Positions 1 to 12,300 of a DNA stretch of 64,000 nucleotides are shown piece after piece. Numbering within the stretch: position 1 is the first letter of the stretch; each line of letters begins with the position of its first letter. The stretch is taken from positions 3,708,646 through 3,772,645 of the forward strand of contig NC_087391.1 in the NCBI RefSeq assembly GCF_963675165.1, read 5' to 3'. Made by a program: the position numbers and the translations under genes. The DNA comes from Halichondria panicea (lineage: Eukaryota > Porifera > Demospongiae > Suberitida > Halichondriidae). A model generated the notes under the pieces. It saw only the letters and a program-made list of their open reading frames with translations, was not told where the DNA came from and did no database searches.

Positions 1-33
1 GATCATGTATACTGACAGTATACTTTCCTCTAG

Positions 34-3000
34 GATCGCTGGACAGTCACACTTTCATTCTTGGATCGCCAGGAAAGCACTCAGATTGGAGACAGCCTGC
101 TTTCGGCAGCGTGTTTAACATACCTGGGTCCTTTCACTGTTGTTCTCAGACAAGCACTAATCAACGAGTGGAAACAACTGTGTAGTGAGAATAAGTTGCC
201 AGCCAGTAAACATTTTAAGTTGAAAGACAACATTGGAGAAGTAGAAGAGGTGCAGTAATTGATGTATTGACGATACATGTAGTACATGCATGTATATACT
301 TCTCATTTTGAGGGCCAGGCTTGAGATTGCCAATTCAATCAATATTGAATTTTGCATATTGCTATGTCTGAGACGGTTGCCCTAGCTGCCAGTTAGGCTA
401 TGGCTACCTAATGGCAGAAGGGAATTAGGCAAATTGATCTCATGCAATAATTTATTGTGCGTGTATAAGTAAAGACTATAATTTATACTGTACATGTATA
501 TACATGTACTTTTCCAGTATTAAAAAACCATGGCAATTATCTTTCTCTGTAGATCCAGCAGTGGCATGTCCATGGCCTCCCAGAGGATCCTCACTCAGTA
601 GAGAGTGCTCTAATCGCTACCCAGTCCACCTCCACCCCTTTTATCATTGACCCCCAGGGACAAGCATCAAGGTGTGTATATTGGTACAATGGACCCCTGA
701 ATATCAGAACTATGCCATTAAATGTACGTATACATGTATATATAGAGAAGCCCTGCCTTGCTTTTGAGTGTCGTTGGAAGTAGGCCGCTGGGAGCGCGAT
801 ATGCATACAGTATAATTATATACAATATAGCCAGTTGTCAATGTCCACAACAAATTACAAACACGATAACACATCCTAGTTAACAGATTTCTTACATCTA
901 GCACGGATTGCTTTGTTGTGTGGTCGACAGTCTACAATGTACTTTACCATATCTGGTGTAAGCTCATCCATGGGAACATCTGTCTGCTTTGAGTATGGAA
1001 CTATGATAAATCCATTAAATGACCGCAAAGTGTCAAAGTATTTGGCCCAGTCTTCTATAGGCATCAACCTTTCCTGGTTCCTATTCAACCATGTGAGGCT
1101 CAAATGGAATACCTACTGCTTCACAAAATAGGTTCATTATTTCTGAAAGATTACTCTGCAGGTCCGAAGCATCAATTACTGTCGGATGTTCATCAAAGTT
1201 TTCTTGTACATAGTAATAGAGCTCATACAATTCCATTTAACCCTGCATCGGTTTCATTATATGTCTCATATCCAGTGGGCTTCTTTTTATTGACCTTATA
1301 TCGTGCTTTTACCGTGAGTATACAACCTGAGCTGAATCTCTGATGAGAAACACATGGTGAGTATGTGCTAACTCTTTCAGTATTGTCGTGTATTCCAGTG
1401 AGTCTTTGGCTGATAGACACTTGGCCATTTCTTTGGTGAACACCACATCGATGTCTTTATAGCCTTGAAGAAGAGCTGTGTTGACAGCAGTGTATGTTGG
1501 CTCTACTGGGAGGCCTGCCGTGGACGTGGGGCATTGGCTTGACTGGCTTCCGAAACAGTATGGGTACATGTAGAGCTCAAAGAAACATTTTATTCTTGTA
1601 CACCTGAGAGTTGTCATTGACTGGTAAATGGCGGAAGACAAGCTCCTAGGGGCCGTCCAAAGAACCAATAGCTTACCCATTGTGAAAGGTCACAGTGTAG
1701 TTCACACTGTGGTAAAATAGGAAATGCTATTCTCTAAATCCACCACAATGGAATTTTATCATAATTATTATCTATTAATTGTGTGTTCTTACGACTGCTG
1801 TAGGTGGTTGAAAAGTTTCTACTCTACGGATGGTTTAAGGGTTCTTCAATTCGACAGTGAAGATTTAGTGAAGAATATAAAAGAGAGTATTACAGAAGGA
1901 ACCACTGTAATTATTGAGGTACAGTTAAAAATAATTTTTATTGCCATTAGGCATTAACCCATGCAAGCAGTAGCTATAATGTGATTTGTATTGCACATAC
2001 AGCAAGTTTCAAGCTTTGGGTGGCTCAAGATGGAGCCTTTTCTGGGAGGACAAAACAGACAGACACACCTCGGTGTTGAAAAAATGGACATTCCGTACAA
2101 TCCATCTTTCAGGTAATAAAAGCTATTGACCTGTTTTGTAGATTTTTCTATGCATTTTGTCTCATTATAGGATGTTTCTTGTGTGCCAAGATGCTCGTGC
2201 AGACTTGACATCAGACATTTGCAATAAAACTATCGTGATCAATTTCTCATGTACAACGGAGAGTCTGCAGGAGCAGTTATTGGCCACTGCTATCAGATTG
2301 GTCAGTTAATTGAGCTTCATTGAAATTGAGTTTTTTTTTACAGTGCTGCCCAGTGTATTTTGTTTGTTATTAGCCAGCGCCCTGCCCTCTACAGCTTCAA
2401 CCAGCCCTAGATGTTTCTCATTCAGAGCTGATTCTTAGGATAGTGAGCAGTAGGAAAGAGCTAAAGTATCTTGAAGGAGAGTTACTAAACATTCTGAGAA
2501 GTAGTAAAGGTACCAAAGTATAGCATGCATATAATTATACGTATACATCTAGTCATAAACATGCATGCCTTATCCTGAGGGCTATTGAGTCAGTAATGAG
2601 AATTGCATAGCGTACATGTAGATTTGATGCAGTGGTAGCTCACGTATGTAGTCCACACCGTGCAGTGTGTAAACTATTCCTCATTGCACGTGTGTTTATA
2701 ATGCAGGGATTTTGGATGATGAAGAGGTGCAGGCAACCTTGCACCAGTTAAAAGAAGTGGCAATTGATGTGCAAACGCAGCTTGAGGATGCACAGGCCAC
2801 AGGGAAAGAGATCAATTTATCCAGACAGCAGTATATTCCGGTGAGCATGCATATACACGTAAAAAACGGAGTATGCTGAGCACACAATCAAAACACTAAA
2901 AAGCATGCTATACGCAAAGTGTGCAATATGTGATGGCCGTGTACTGAGCATACTTTATAGCGGGAAATTTTTGTCAGGTGCAAAATTTCACGTTTTTCTA

Positions 3001-5721
3001 GGGCAGGCAGTTAACGCGAAAATTAAAACTGGGAGAAACTCCCACGCACCGGTATTTCACATGCAAAGCTATTGGTGGGTGTGGTTTCCTGGAATTAAAA
3101 CGCGAATAATTATTAGCGAAAATGTCTTCTGAGGGCTCTCGAGCCAAATACTGAAAATATCTCGCTATATAGCGATGTACGTATGGTACTGTACTTCCAG
3201 CAGATCCATTGTTTTAATCACTCAAGCCGAAGTGTTACCATCTAGTTTGCTTCTTTTGACCAGTATATACGTTACAATGTTTTCATAGAGAAGTGTCTTG
3301 AAGTATCTTAAAGTGTGGTGTTATTATGCCTCGAGGCGTAGCCGCACCAGTGATACGGTAAAGCTGCATGACTGTGTGTGTGTTGGTGTGTGTTGTAACT
3401 GCTCAACAGTTGCAATGCGACGAAAACTAACAGCTTCTATAGGCTTCTAGCCACGTTCTCTTGGATATTGATTCGTGATTCGTGGATTTGCAAACTAAAG
3501 CTTCTTTCTTGAGTTATGGCTAGTTTGACTCACAGTGAAGACTGTTGCAGTCTCTCCAGAATCTTTTGTAGCATCATCTGACAGGAAATACAAAATGATG
3601 TACATGCTTCTATCCTTGAAGATCATTCACTAAGCCATCAGATAGACTCTGTTTCCAACTAAGCTCCTGCTCTATAATCCAAATACCTAATACTTTTTGA
3701 GCGAAACAAAAAATGGTGAGAGGCATCAGCACAGCGCAGCTTGCATCACTCGTTATACGTTCAGGGAGAAAAATCATATATTTGGTTATGACATCATTAG
3801 TGCAGGGGGATCCCAGGGCACCCCAGAGGAGGTACGTACAACATGTAGGCTTGATTGAGAGCTGTAATTACATTTCATTTACGTGTAGGCCTAAGTAGTA
3901 ATACTGAGTCAGCTAATCAAGTCTTATATATGTATAATTGGACTATTGATCTTGCATGTCGTACCTCCTCTGAGGGCGCCCCCCTCTATGAAACCCTGCT
4001 AGCGCTGGCACAATTAATTACAGTACATGATGATAATTATGTTCCACTTCCAGGTCGCTGTCAGGGGATCACTGTTGTACACTGAAATACAGGGTCTGCA
4101 CATATACAGCCCCATGTACCGCTTCTCTATGGACTGGTTCCAGCAAATCTTTTGCGAGTGCTTAACAGGTATTGAACTCACTGAACAGGAAGATGATCTT
4201 GAAGCTCACCTATCCGCAATCAATGAAATGCTTATTAATGTAGTCTTGAGAAGAGCCTCGTTTGCCATATCTGCTAAGCACTATACACCGTTTGTTTTCA
4301 AACTTTGTTGCTCATTATGTACGAAAGGTTCCATCAGTGAGCCAAAACTGTCCCCTGAAGAGTGGAGGGTGATGATGAAAGTTTGTTCTCTTTTCAAGGA
4401 CACAAATGATGACACTAGTGAATTAAGTCAAGAAAGTAATCGCTTGTCTGGCAGTTCAAACTCTCAACCTAACTCTTTTACACCAAAAATATGGGATGTA
4501 CTACGATTCTTTGAGAAGAGGCTTTCGTGCTTTACAGGCCTGCAAAACCACATTTCCAGCCACCTGGAATTATGGCAAAATTTTCAAGCAAATTCAAATC
4601 CCATTGTTTCCCTCCAGAACATGACGGAGCAAAACGGATTTGCCCCTTCAAAACTGACTGCATTCCAACAGCTACTGCTCGTACAAGCGCTTTGTGTCGA
4701 CAAATTTTCCCAAGAAGTCAACCAATTTATTGTCAGTGTATTGGGTGATCAGTACCACGAGAGGCCACTGATTTCATTCCCTGAAGTTCTTAGTACAACA
4801 AAGAATGGAACTCCTATCCTCCTGCTACATTCGGGAGGTACATCTATGTACATGTATGCAAGGAATAATACTCGTGTGTCTAACTTGTGTGTGTTTGTGG
4901 TACTTATTAGTCGTGATAAAAAATCTATGTTCTCGAATTACATTGAACGTTATCATACAAATTACTTTTTATAGACATGGATGCTTACAACTTGCTAAGA
5001 AGTTTGGCTAAAACTGAGCAAATCCCAGGAATTGTGACTGGATACATTGGTGATAGTCAACAAAAGAGAGTATCTGACCTTTTGCACACTGCAATTGAAA
5101 GAGGAAACTGGATTCTCATTGAAAATTGTGATTTGGGATCATTTTGGCTTGAAAAACTTCTTAAAGAAAGGTTTGCTTGAATTATTGCAGGGTATGTATT
5201 ATTATTATAATACTAATTCTCTACAGTTTAAATCGTACGTCACTCCACCAAAACTTCCGAATATTTCTCTCCTGTTCTGCAAACTGTGTGCTACACGATA
5301 GCCTGGTAGAATCCTGTGTTAAGGTAACGTCAATTCTTATGTTATAACTAAAGTACAGTGTACTCACATTTTTTAGATCAATTTGGATGCTCCGAGGTCT
5401 ATACGATCCAACATGTTGCATCTATTCTCTAGTGATAGCTGGCTGAAGGGGGTATTTGAAGGTGGCTCTCACTCACCCCCACACTGGAAACAATTAGTCT
5501 ACGACCTATGTATGTTCCACTCTGCAATCAATACCAAGAGGGTATTCGGCAGTGTAGTAGGTGAAACAACCTACAGCTGCTTTCAAGCAACAGATCTCCA
5601 GGTAAAGAAATGTGTAGTATGCATGTTGGTGTGTATTCATATCTCCTCTATCTCAAACTAAAAGTGTCTTTCGTAGTTTTCTGGCCAAACTGGTGAATGT
5701 CAACGTTAATTTTGCCTCTCT

Positions 5722-5764
<43 letters not shown>

Positions 5765-8700
5765 CCTCTCCCTCTCCCTCTCCCTCTCCCTCTCCCTCTC
5801 CCTCTCCCTCTCTCTCTCCCTCTCTCTCTCTCGGTGTTCTCTCATTAAGATGTCAATATCCCTACTGACTGAAGTCTTTGACGGAGGCCTTAATGAATGG
5901 GAAGTTATAGAACACCTTGTGGGTATGATTTGCTATGGCGGCCGAATAACAAACAAGCACGAGAAAAGATGCAATGATAACTTGCTTCATCTATACCTCA
6001 GTTCTAACTGCCAAGGAGCCGGCATAATCTTAGATGTAAGTGCTGTCAATATTTACATTAGTTCATGAGTGACTGAAAAAGTCGTGCCATTTTATTATGG
6101 GCTTTATGCAGAACCCAGAGATTGCTCCATTAGTTTCATACAAGGAGGCAGTTCTCAGAGCAAGTGAGCTCACACTCCAAGACAAGCCAGAGCAAGTTGG
6201 GATTACCGTAGAGACATTTCTATCATACAAGCAGACTGAATCGAGGCAGTTGCAACAGTTTATTTGTCAGTTGGATGACGACCAAAAAATGTGAGGCTAT
6301 ATAAAGTACTTTTTAAAAACACTTAACATTTGGTGTCTGATCTCTTACAGTACTTTTCAAGAAGATCTGGCCTTAGAAAAGGCCATGTATATATTGGACA
6401 ACCTTCCTTCACTGGAACTTTCTGGACACACGCATGCTCGTTGCTGCCCTGACACAATGATTTTTGTTGACATGATAAATAGAGAGGTGTCAGAATGGGA
6501 AGGCAGGTTATCTGCTATCAGAAACATTCTTCAAGACATTGTCGATACAATACACGGAGGTGGAATACTTTCTGACAGCCAGGATAGCATTTGCTGTTGC
6601 CTGGTGGGAAATTCAACTCCTGAATGCTGGAGTGTAAGTATAATAATTATCTGTATGCAATCACTGTATATGCAGTGCATCCAGTCTATAGAGAGTAGAA
6701 TACCACAAATGTGTACTTAAGGTAAATATCTTATGATTGGAACATTTCTAAGAAAATCTGCTGATAGTATTGTACAGGTGAACGGATTATTATTCTACAA
6801 CATATCCAAAAATGTTTCCATGAAAACATAAGGTGGCGGGTTTGTGGTGATTAGTAAACAATTGTTACCCGAGGCGCACGTGGGTGGCCAAGGGTATAGT
6901 AGTCTGTTGGTTTGTTTGTTTGTTTGTGTATTTTGAATCTACTCACCTGGATATCACAGCACTGCGTTTACAGCATGGATAGTCTTCACACAACTAGTTA
7001 TTAGTTTTAATAGTGGCAAATTTTGATGTTAATTTAAGCTTTTGTTGTCGAATAAGAGAGCTATAAGAAGCTTGAACTTGCACGTTGAGCTAGCCTCGAT
7101 CCCAGGCCGATCCGTCTCCAATTGAAGACCTAGCGTTCAATTGGAGACGGATCGGCCTGGGATCGAGGCTAACGTTGAGCTAGCTACACTGTGGCCTTTA
7201 GTACTTGCAGATGAAGTGATCCCGTACCAGGAACAATTGAAAAGGGTCACTACAATAGAAAGCTAGAATTGTGACTGGATGTGTTGTCTCTGTTAGCTAG
7301 CTGACTCTGGGATCCTACTCCAGGAGCCATACTTCTCTGAGACTCCATGCTTCTTTGCTGTGATCCTAGTCCACAATGCATATATCTATGTACCACTAAA
7401 ACTCTGTTCTCTAATGTTTCAGAAGGTCTCTCTCTCTAGCTCTGTAGTCCCTGCCCAAATAAAAAGTTCTATCTATCTATCTATCTAGTCTGGTTTAGTC
7501 TGAGTCGCTGTGTTAGACAGCTCAGTCACTACCTAGTTCTTCTGGTACCTATAGTTCTTCTGGTTTCTTTGTAATCATGTCACCAGCCGAGGTTTGCACT
7601 TTAGTGCTCTAGTTATAGTGGGTAATTGGTTAGGGAGAGAAAAGGCCAATGGTTTCCGGCTAAGGTTTAGAACTTTGTCACAACATCTATAGATATAGTT
7701 TGGCTATCTTATGAAAGGTTCGATGCTGCTTACATATCTATCTATACACATCCTCCGCAGTGTTCAAAATTGCTTTTTTAGTGCCGTTTCAGTTAGGGAG
7801 AGATTTGAAGAAGATCTTACGGCTAAGTCAAAAATTACACGCAGTAAGCTTGATTGTCTAACTTCCATTTGTCCAGAAATACTTCAGTTCCGGGCGTTAC
7901 ACACATTTTTTTTACAATCACCCCCGTTTCCTATAACAATATTTTTGAATAATACCTACACGTCAGGTATCAGCACAATTTCTTAGAAATGTTCGAGATA
8001 CATCTACAGTACAACTATATACTCACTACTCACACATTTGTGGTTCTATACTCTCTATAGACTGGATGCACTGTATAAAAACTCTGTTATTATATAGTCA
8101 TGTTTTTTCATAGTTTGGTGGAACTCCAAAAATATTCTTGTCTCAGTGGCTTAGTTTCCTGTTGGACAACATCAGCTACATATCCAAGCTTTTCAGTCAG
8201 ATTATGAATTCCACGAAGGAAGATAAGCCACTGCCAACCAAACTCTTCATCCAAGCTTTTGCTTCTCCGAATGGTTAGTATTATTATGTATATAGCCTGC
8301 ATTCCTAGCATAGTATACATGAATACATATAACCTTTGCATGCATGGTGTACTCCTGCATGTAGGTCTGTTCACATTTCTAAAGCAGTATCTCTCTAATA
8401 AGGAAGGCATCCCCCTGGAAAAAGTTGATCTAAAAGCTAGCCTATCATCTAACAGTTCAGTAAGTTGTTCATTTTAATTAATATTGTGCATACATTGTAC
8501 ATGAACTAGATGTACATGAACTACATCAAGCGTTCATTAGTCTTGACTACATGTATATATACAGTCACTGTGCAAGGGTTTTTGTTGCTCATGCAGTCAC
8601 ATACTATTACTCTGGTCGGACTAGCAATGGTAGGAGGTACCTTCCAGGAGAACTGTGAACTAACAACAACCACAGAAACTGATGTTGTTCTCGGAGTGGA

Positions 8701-8983
8701 GCTAGCCTGCCGTCCTATAAATGTGTGTTTGAAGTGAACTGTGTATTTCTCTATGAAAACTGTTACCTTACACATGTATATATTCATATTGGTTTGATTC
8801 AAAATCTGCTAATTGCAGATGGAAAACAGTACAGGTCAAGGCTTGTACTACTGTCCCGTGTACTCCTCAAAGGCAAAATCTGATCAGGTATCATCCATTT
8901 GGATACCTGTTGATACTAGCTTGCTAGACCGTGATGTTAGAACAATCTCCCTTGTCATAAACTCTCACTATAATAGATTCTAG
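34..8983 (+). CDS. Dynein heavy chain, 3' part (stalk end, AAA5, AAA6, C-terminal domain)
   Basis: Microtubule motor heavy chain; the window starts inside the gene. Eighteen exons can be joined in frame: 34-249, 553-671, 1804-1918, 2003-2112, 2171-2300, 2374-2509, 2707-2840, 4054-4837, 4975-5170, 5227-5323, 5377-5601, 5850-6035, 6112-6290, 6351-6633, 8114-8273, 8365-8459, 8597-8722, 8819-8983. They give 1151 residues and a stop. Family landmarks appear in order: GDSLLSAACLTYLGPF, then IQQWHVHGLP and FIIDPQGQA (stalk base to AAA5), ILDDEEVQATL, VAVRGSLLY, GNWILIENCDL (AAA6), a C-terminal LDNLPSLEL region, and a final YYCPVYSS segment near the end. The known family shows these segments in this order in axonemal chains. 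The sequence is divergent and I cannot assign a DNAH subtype. The first listed exon is not the gene start. Two large introns (671-1804 and 6634-8113) host foreign DNA. Confidence 0.9.
876..1680 (-). pseudogene. Sulfotransferase-like P-loop protein, decayed, nested antisense in a dynein intron
   Basis: Reads on the minus strand from an ATG at 1680. The start MGKLLVLWTAPRSLSSAIYQ and the later VFLIRDSAQVVYS match the sulfotransferase-like family often annotated as 'branched-chain aminotransferase-like' (nucleotide-binding TAPRSLS loop near the N-terminus). The protein continues in three other pieces in shifted frames: YKVNKKKPTGYETYNETDAG (near 1223-1310), ELYYYVQENFDEHPTVIDAS (near 1165-1225) and SLTWLNRNQERLMP followed by IEDWAKYF (876-1100). 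Frame changes fall near 1309, 1225 and 1100, and no splice sites separate the pieces. The alignment runs to the family's usual C-terminus, so the copy is full-length but broken and intronless, suggesting a retrocopy. It lies wholly inside the dynein intron 672-1803. Sequencing errors could explain one frameshift but hardly three. Confidence 0.75.
2953..3177. mobile_element. MITE of the GTATAGCGGG...CGCTATACGGTA family (diverged copy)
   Basis: A 'TATAGCGGGAAATTTT' end and a 'CTCGCTATATAGCG' end face each other, with GC-containing 'AAATT..CGCG' motifs inside, like the better preserved copies at 29851, 51212, 53853, 55146 and 60425. It sits in the dynein intron 2841-4053. The rest of that intron (3178-4053) holds a TGCCTCGAGGCGTAGCCGCA-containing repeat near 3327 and no gene that I can support. 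Confidence 0.55.
5717..5833. repeat. (CT)n/(CCCTCT)n microsatellite
   Basis: Pure pyrimidine tract of CT and CCCTCT units in the dynein intron between exons 5377-5601 and 5850-6035. The long Ser-Leu and Arg-Glu reading frames over it are artefacts of the repeat. Confidence 0.95.
6845..7085 (-). repeat. Dispersed repeat with TTTG microsatellite and CTCACCTGG core (inverted copy)
   Basis: The reverse complement contains CCATGCTGTAAACGCAGTGC, then a CCAGGTGAG core, then a tetranucleotide run, then a CCTCGGGTAACAAT-like end. The same order is found in direct orientation near 26100-26300 and 62130-62405 and in part near 25060-25175. It lies in the dynein intron 6634-8113. I cannot name the family. 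Confidence 0.7.
7091..7171. mobile_element. 81-bp foldback (Mutator-like) element with 9-bp target duplication
   Basis: The element begins TAGCCTCGATCCCAGGCCG and ends with the inverse, CGGCCTGGGATCGAGGCTA; nearly the whole length is one hairpin. It is flanked on both sides by ACGTTGAGC (7082-7090 and 7172-7180), a perfect 9-bp duplication. The same termini bound the RecQ-carrying element at 40581-41360. Nine-base duplications are typical of Mutator-like transposons. The remaining intron to 8113 holds a TATC microsatellite near 7470 and no gene that I can support. Confidence 0.85.
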
Positions 8984-9383
8984 CCATGATTATTTTATTT
9001 AGTGATTCTGTCGCTGTAAGTATTAGAATATCTTTAATGTGTGGATAAAGTTCAATCTATATCACACTATATTATCTGCTGTGCTTGCCTACGCATGGGA
9101 AATGCCTGCTTTCCCAGAAGAAAATTTACTGATAGTAAACAGAGGGTTTTGGAATTTGGAATCAGATTGTGCTATGTAGTTTTTGGTGGTTTGGTTAGTG
9201 ATTCCAAGATATTGGTGTATTCCATTCCAAGTATATCTATTATAATTATTGACAAAATTAATATAAAAAGAGAACCATTCCAAGATATTGCATGGTGTAT
9301 TCCATTCCAAGTATTATAAAACGAGAATCATCAGTAAAATTTTCTCATTCTGGATTGAAATTCAGCTGTGAGTTAGTGCAATT
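8984..9383. other. Intergenic spacer between dynein and Ig genes
   Basis: No gene seen. It contains imperfect direct repeats of a TATTCCATTCCAAGTAT unit around 9208-9315 and AT-rich sequence leading into the Ig gene start. Confidence 0.6.
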
Positions 9384-12300
9384 ATGAAGATTCAGCTTTT
9401 CTTCTGCATAGCCTATGTGCTAGCACTAAGTCTGGCAAAAGGTAAGTTGCTAGTATATTTAATATAGTTTGAATGTGTGTGCATGTATCGAGGAAATAAC
9501 GAACTTTTTCTGCAGCATCTCCCTCAGGACACAAACAGAAAGATTTCAAAGTGTACATCAATGTGACATACAGTCCCACTGCATCCTTTCACAAATCCCC
9601 TCCTTACTACCAGGCTGGCACATCCATCACTCTCACTTGCATGGTAGACGGCGTGACTGAGGGTATATTCTTTGAATGGAGTTCTGACTGCAAGGGAGGT
9701 AGTTGTTTCGCAATTGGAGCCTCTACCCAATCTGTTCCAAAAGCTTATTTGGAATCTAAGGACTCTGGAACTCACACTTGCATTGTATATGATAGTCTTG
9801 GCTGTACTGGCAATGCAAGCGTTGCTATCCAAGTTGTTGGTAAGTGAACTCATCCATCAAATTTTGTAGCCTCTACAACTATTACTATTTGACTTACAGG
9901 TGCTGGTATTTATGTGACTGGTGGTCGTCAGTCCTTGCCAAATGATGGTTTGATTATAGCACAAGCTTACTCTAAACGAATCAGCGAGTTTCGATGCTTA
10001 TCTGGAACAAATAAGCACAATGTTGGACAGCTCATTGGAACCAATGGACTTGATATTGTCAGCGATAGCACTGACCCATTCTTCATAACGAGAGGGAGTG
10101 CTTACAGCCCTGGAATGATCCACGTTCGAAATACCCTATCATTTGATGAGGGCTATGATGGAATATACACCTGCAAATTACCTGATGAAAATGGGGCAAT
10201 ATCTTCTGTGAATGTAGGGCTCTATCGCAGTGGTGTTGAAGGTAAGTCAATTGTGTAATTTTAATCGAGACAATTTCTGTTTAAATTATGTTCAGCTCCC
10301 ACTGTCTCGGAGATGGAAATCAGTTCCAAGGATTCAGTGTACACACTCACATGCCTCTCTACTGGCTCCCCTGCCACTGTTGCATTGTGGACGTATGATG
10401 AAGAGCCAATTTCAAACATGAACAGCACCCAATACATATCAAGGAAGGTTATTACAGATCGTCGGAAATCTACATACTCAAATACTCTGGAAATTAGTGG
10501 GAGCTTTGAGGATATTGTCGGAGAGTACACATGCCAGGTGAGGAATCGGCTTGGAATGTCAAACAAAGTAACGAGAGAGATCAAAGGTAACTCAGTGAAC
10601 ACTATACTCACCTGAAAAACCTGTTATTAACCATGCTTTACAGGTCTGTATGTCACTGGTTATGAGAAGCCAATTATAGTTAATCTTCAGCGAGTAATAA
10701 ACTGCTCTACTCATCTAAATGTGAGCAGGATGGAATGGATTCTTGTTGGTATTCGTGATGACCCGGTGGAGGAGACCACCAGCTCTCAATCACTACCCCT
10801 CACTCTCTCCCCTGAGAGCGTAGGGCTGGATGGAGCCATGTTCACTTGCAGAGCTGTGACTGTTGGGGGAAAGGTGTTCGAAGAAACAGTAACAATTCAT
10901 GTGAAAGGTACGTATAATAATTATTACCGCCACGTATGCTGGTGTGCTAAATACTATACTGATTGCATGATGTGGGTAGCTTATCTGAGTCGCCTGATTT
11001 TTTGCTTCTTTTATGGGTAGTTTGTTCCCAGAACATCTGTCTACATGATCAGGTGATAAGGATTTGCTACAATTTTTGAAGAATGTGTGTACAAATGTGT
11101 GTGAATGTGGTTTGCTTGATACATGTCATGCCTAGAGCCTTCTGAGTAGAGCAGGGATTTTTCCTCTTTCAGTGGAATTGTATATTTTCCATAATTATAA
11201 TATTCAGAGTTTGCGAATTCTGTGGCTATCAATGGGAGCAGCGAGAATTCCCTGTTGGCTGGTGGTGCTTACAGCTTTGACTGCATTGTTGAGTCTGATC
11301 TGACCCCTACTGTTATATGGATGGATTCCAACCGGATGAGCATTTCTAATAGCAGTGAATTCCAAATTGAAAGACCGATAAAATCTGGTTTGCAAACCAT
11401 ACTGAGACTAACATTCCCTAACTTGAAGACATCTCTTGGAGGTATCTACTACTGTGAATCTACTGTTATTGAGCCACAGTCCGTCAGAGAAGCATCAAGA
11501 GTCATTAAGGTCAAAAGTAAGTTAGTGATTCTGTGCTTGCTCATTATAATTTTGATCTTTCCTGATTCTTGCAGTTCCAAGCCCAATAGTTAGCATCATC
11601 AGATCGCCATCTGATGATCTACTCTACACAACCACACAGTTGACCATCACCTGTCTGGTAGAGGTGGTGCGAGTAGACAACACAACTGCTATTGCTGTGA
11701 ACAGTGCTTGGACAAGCCCAGACTCAAGCAATGATACCAGAAATGTGGACACTATGATAAATCATATGCTAAATTCTGCACTCACAATACCATCACTTCA
11801 GTCATCTGACTCTGGCAGATACAGTTGCTCCTTTTCAGTCAATTCTTCATCAGCTTACGTTACAACAAGTGATCAAGTTAGTGCTTCTACAACAATACGA
11901 GCAGGTACGCACCAAATACAACTGCATGTTTGGTTGTACTATTAATGATGTAATTTGACATTCTTACTGATCATTTCAGCACTGAAAGTCTCTATCGGAG
12001 TGACGTACCCATCACCTGACCAGTACCCCCACTATAGTCCTCCAAATTTCCGAGCTGCTTCTCTCGTCACGCTCCGTTGTATTGCTGAAGGTGCCTCTGG
12101 GTCTGTTGAGTACCGATGGTCATCAACCTGCCGCTCCTGTTTTGCCTCCAATAGCTACTCAGCAAGCATCAGTGAGCAGTTTCTACGTTCAAGGGATACT
12201 GGAGAGCATACGTGTACTGTAAGGGATAATGCTGGTAATTCAGGAAGCTACACACAGGAAATGAATATCGTTGGTAAGTGCTAATTTAGTAAAGGCCCAC

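Noticed and set aside
5648-5845. Long Arg-Glu and Ser-Leu open frames
   Set aside because: They are translations of the CT microsatellite in a dynein intron.
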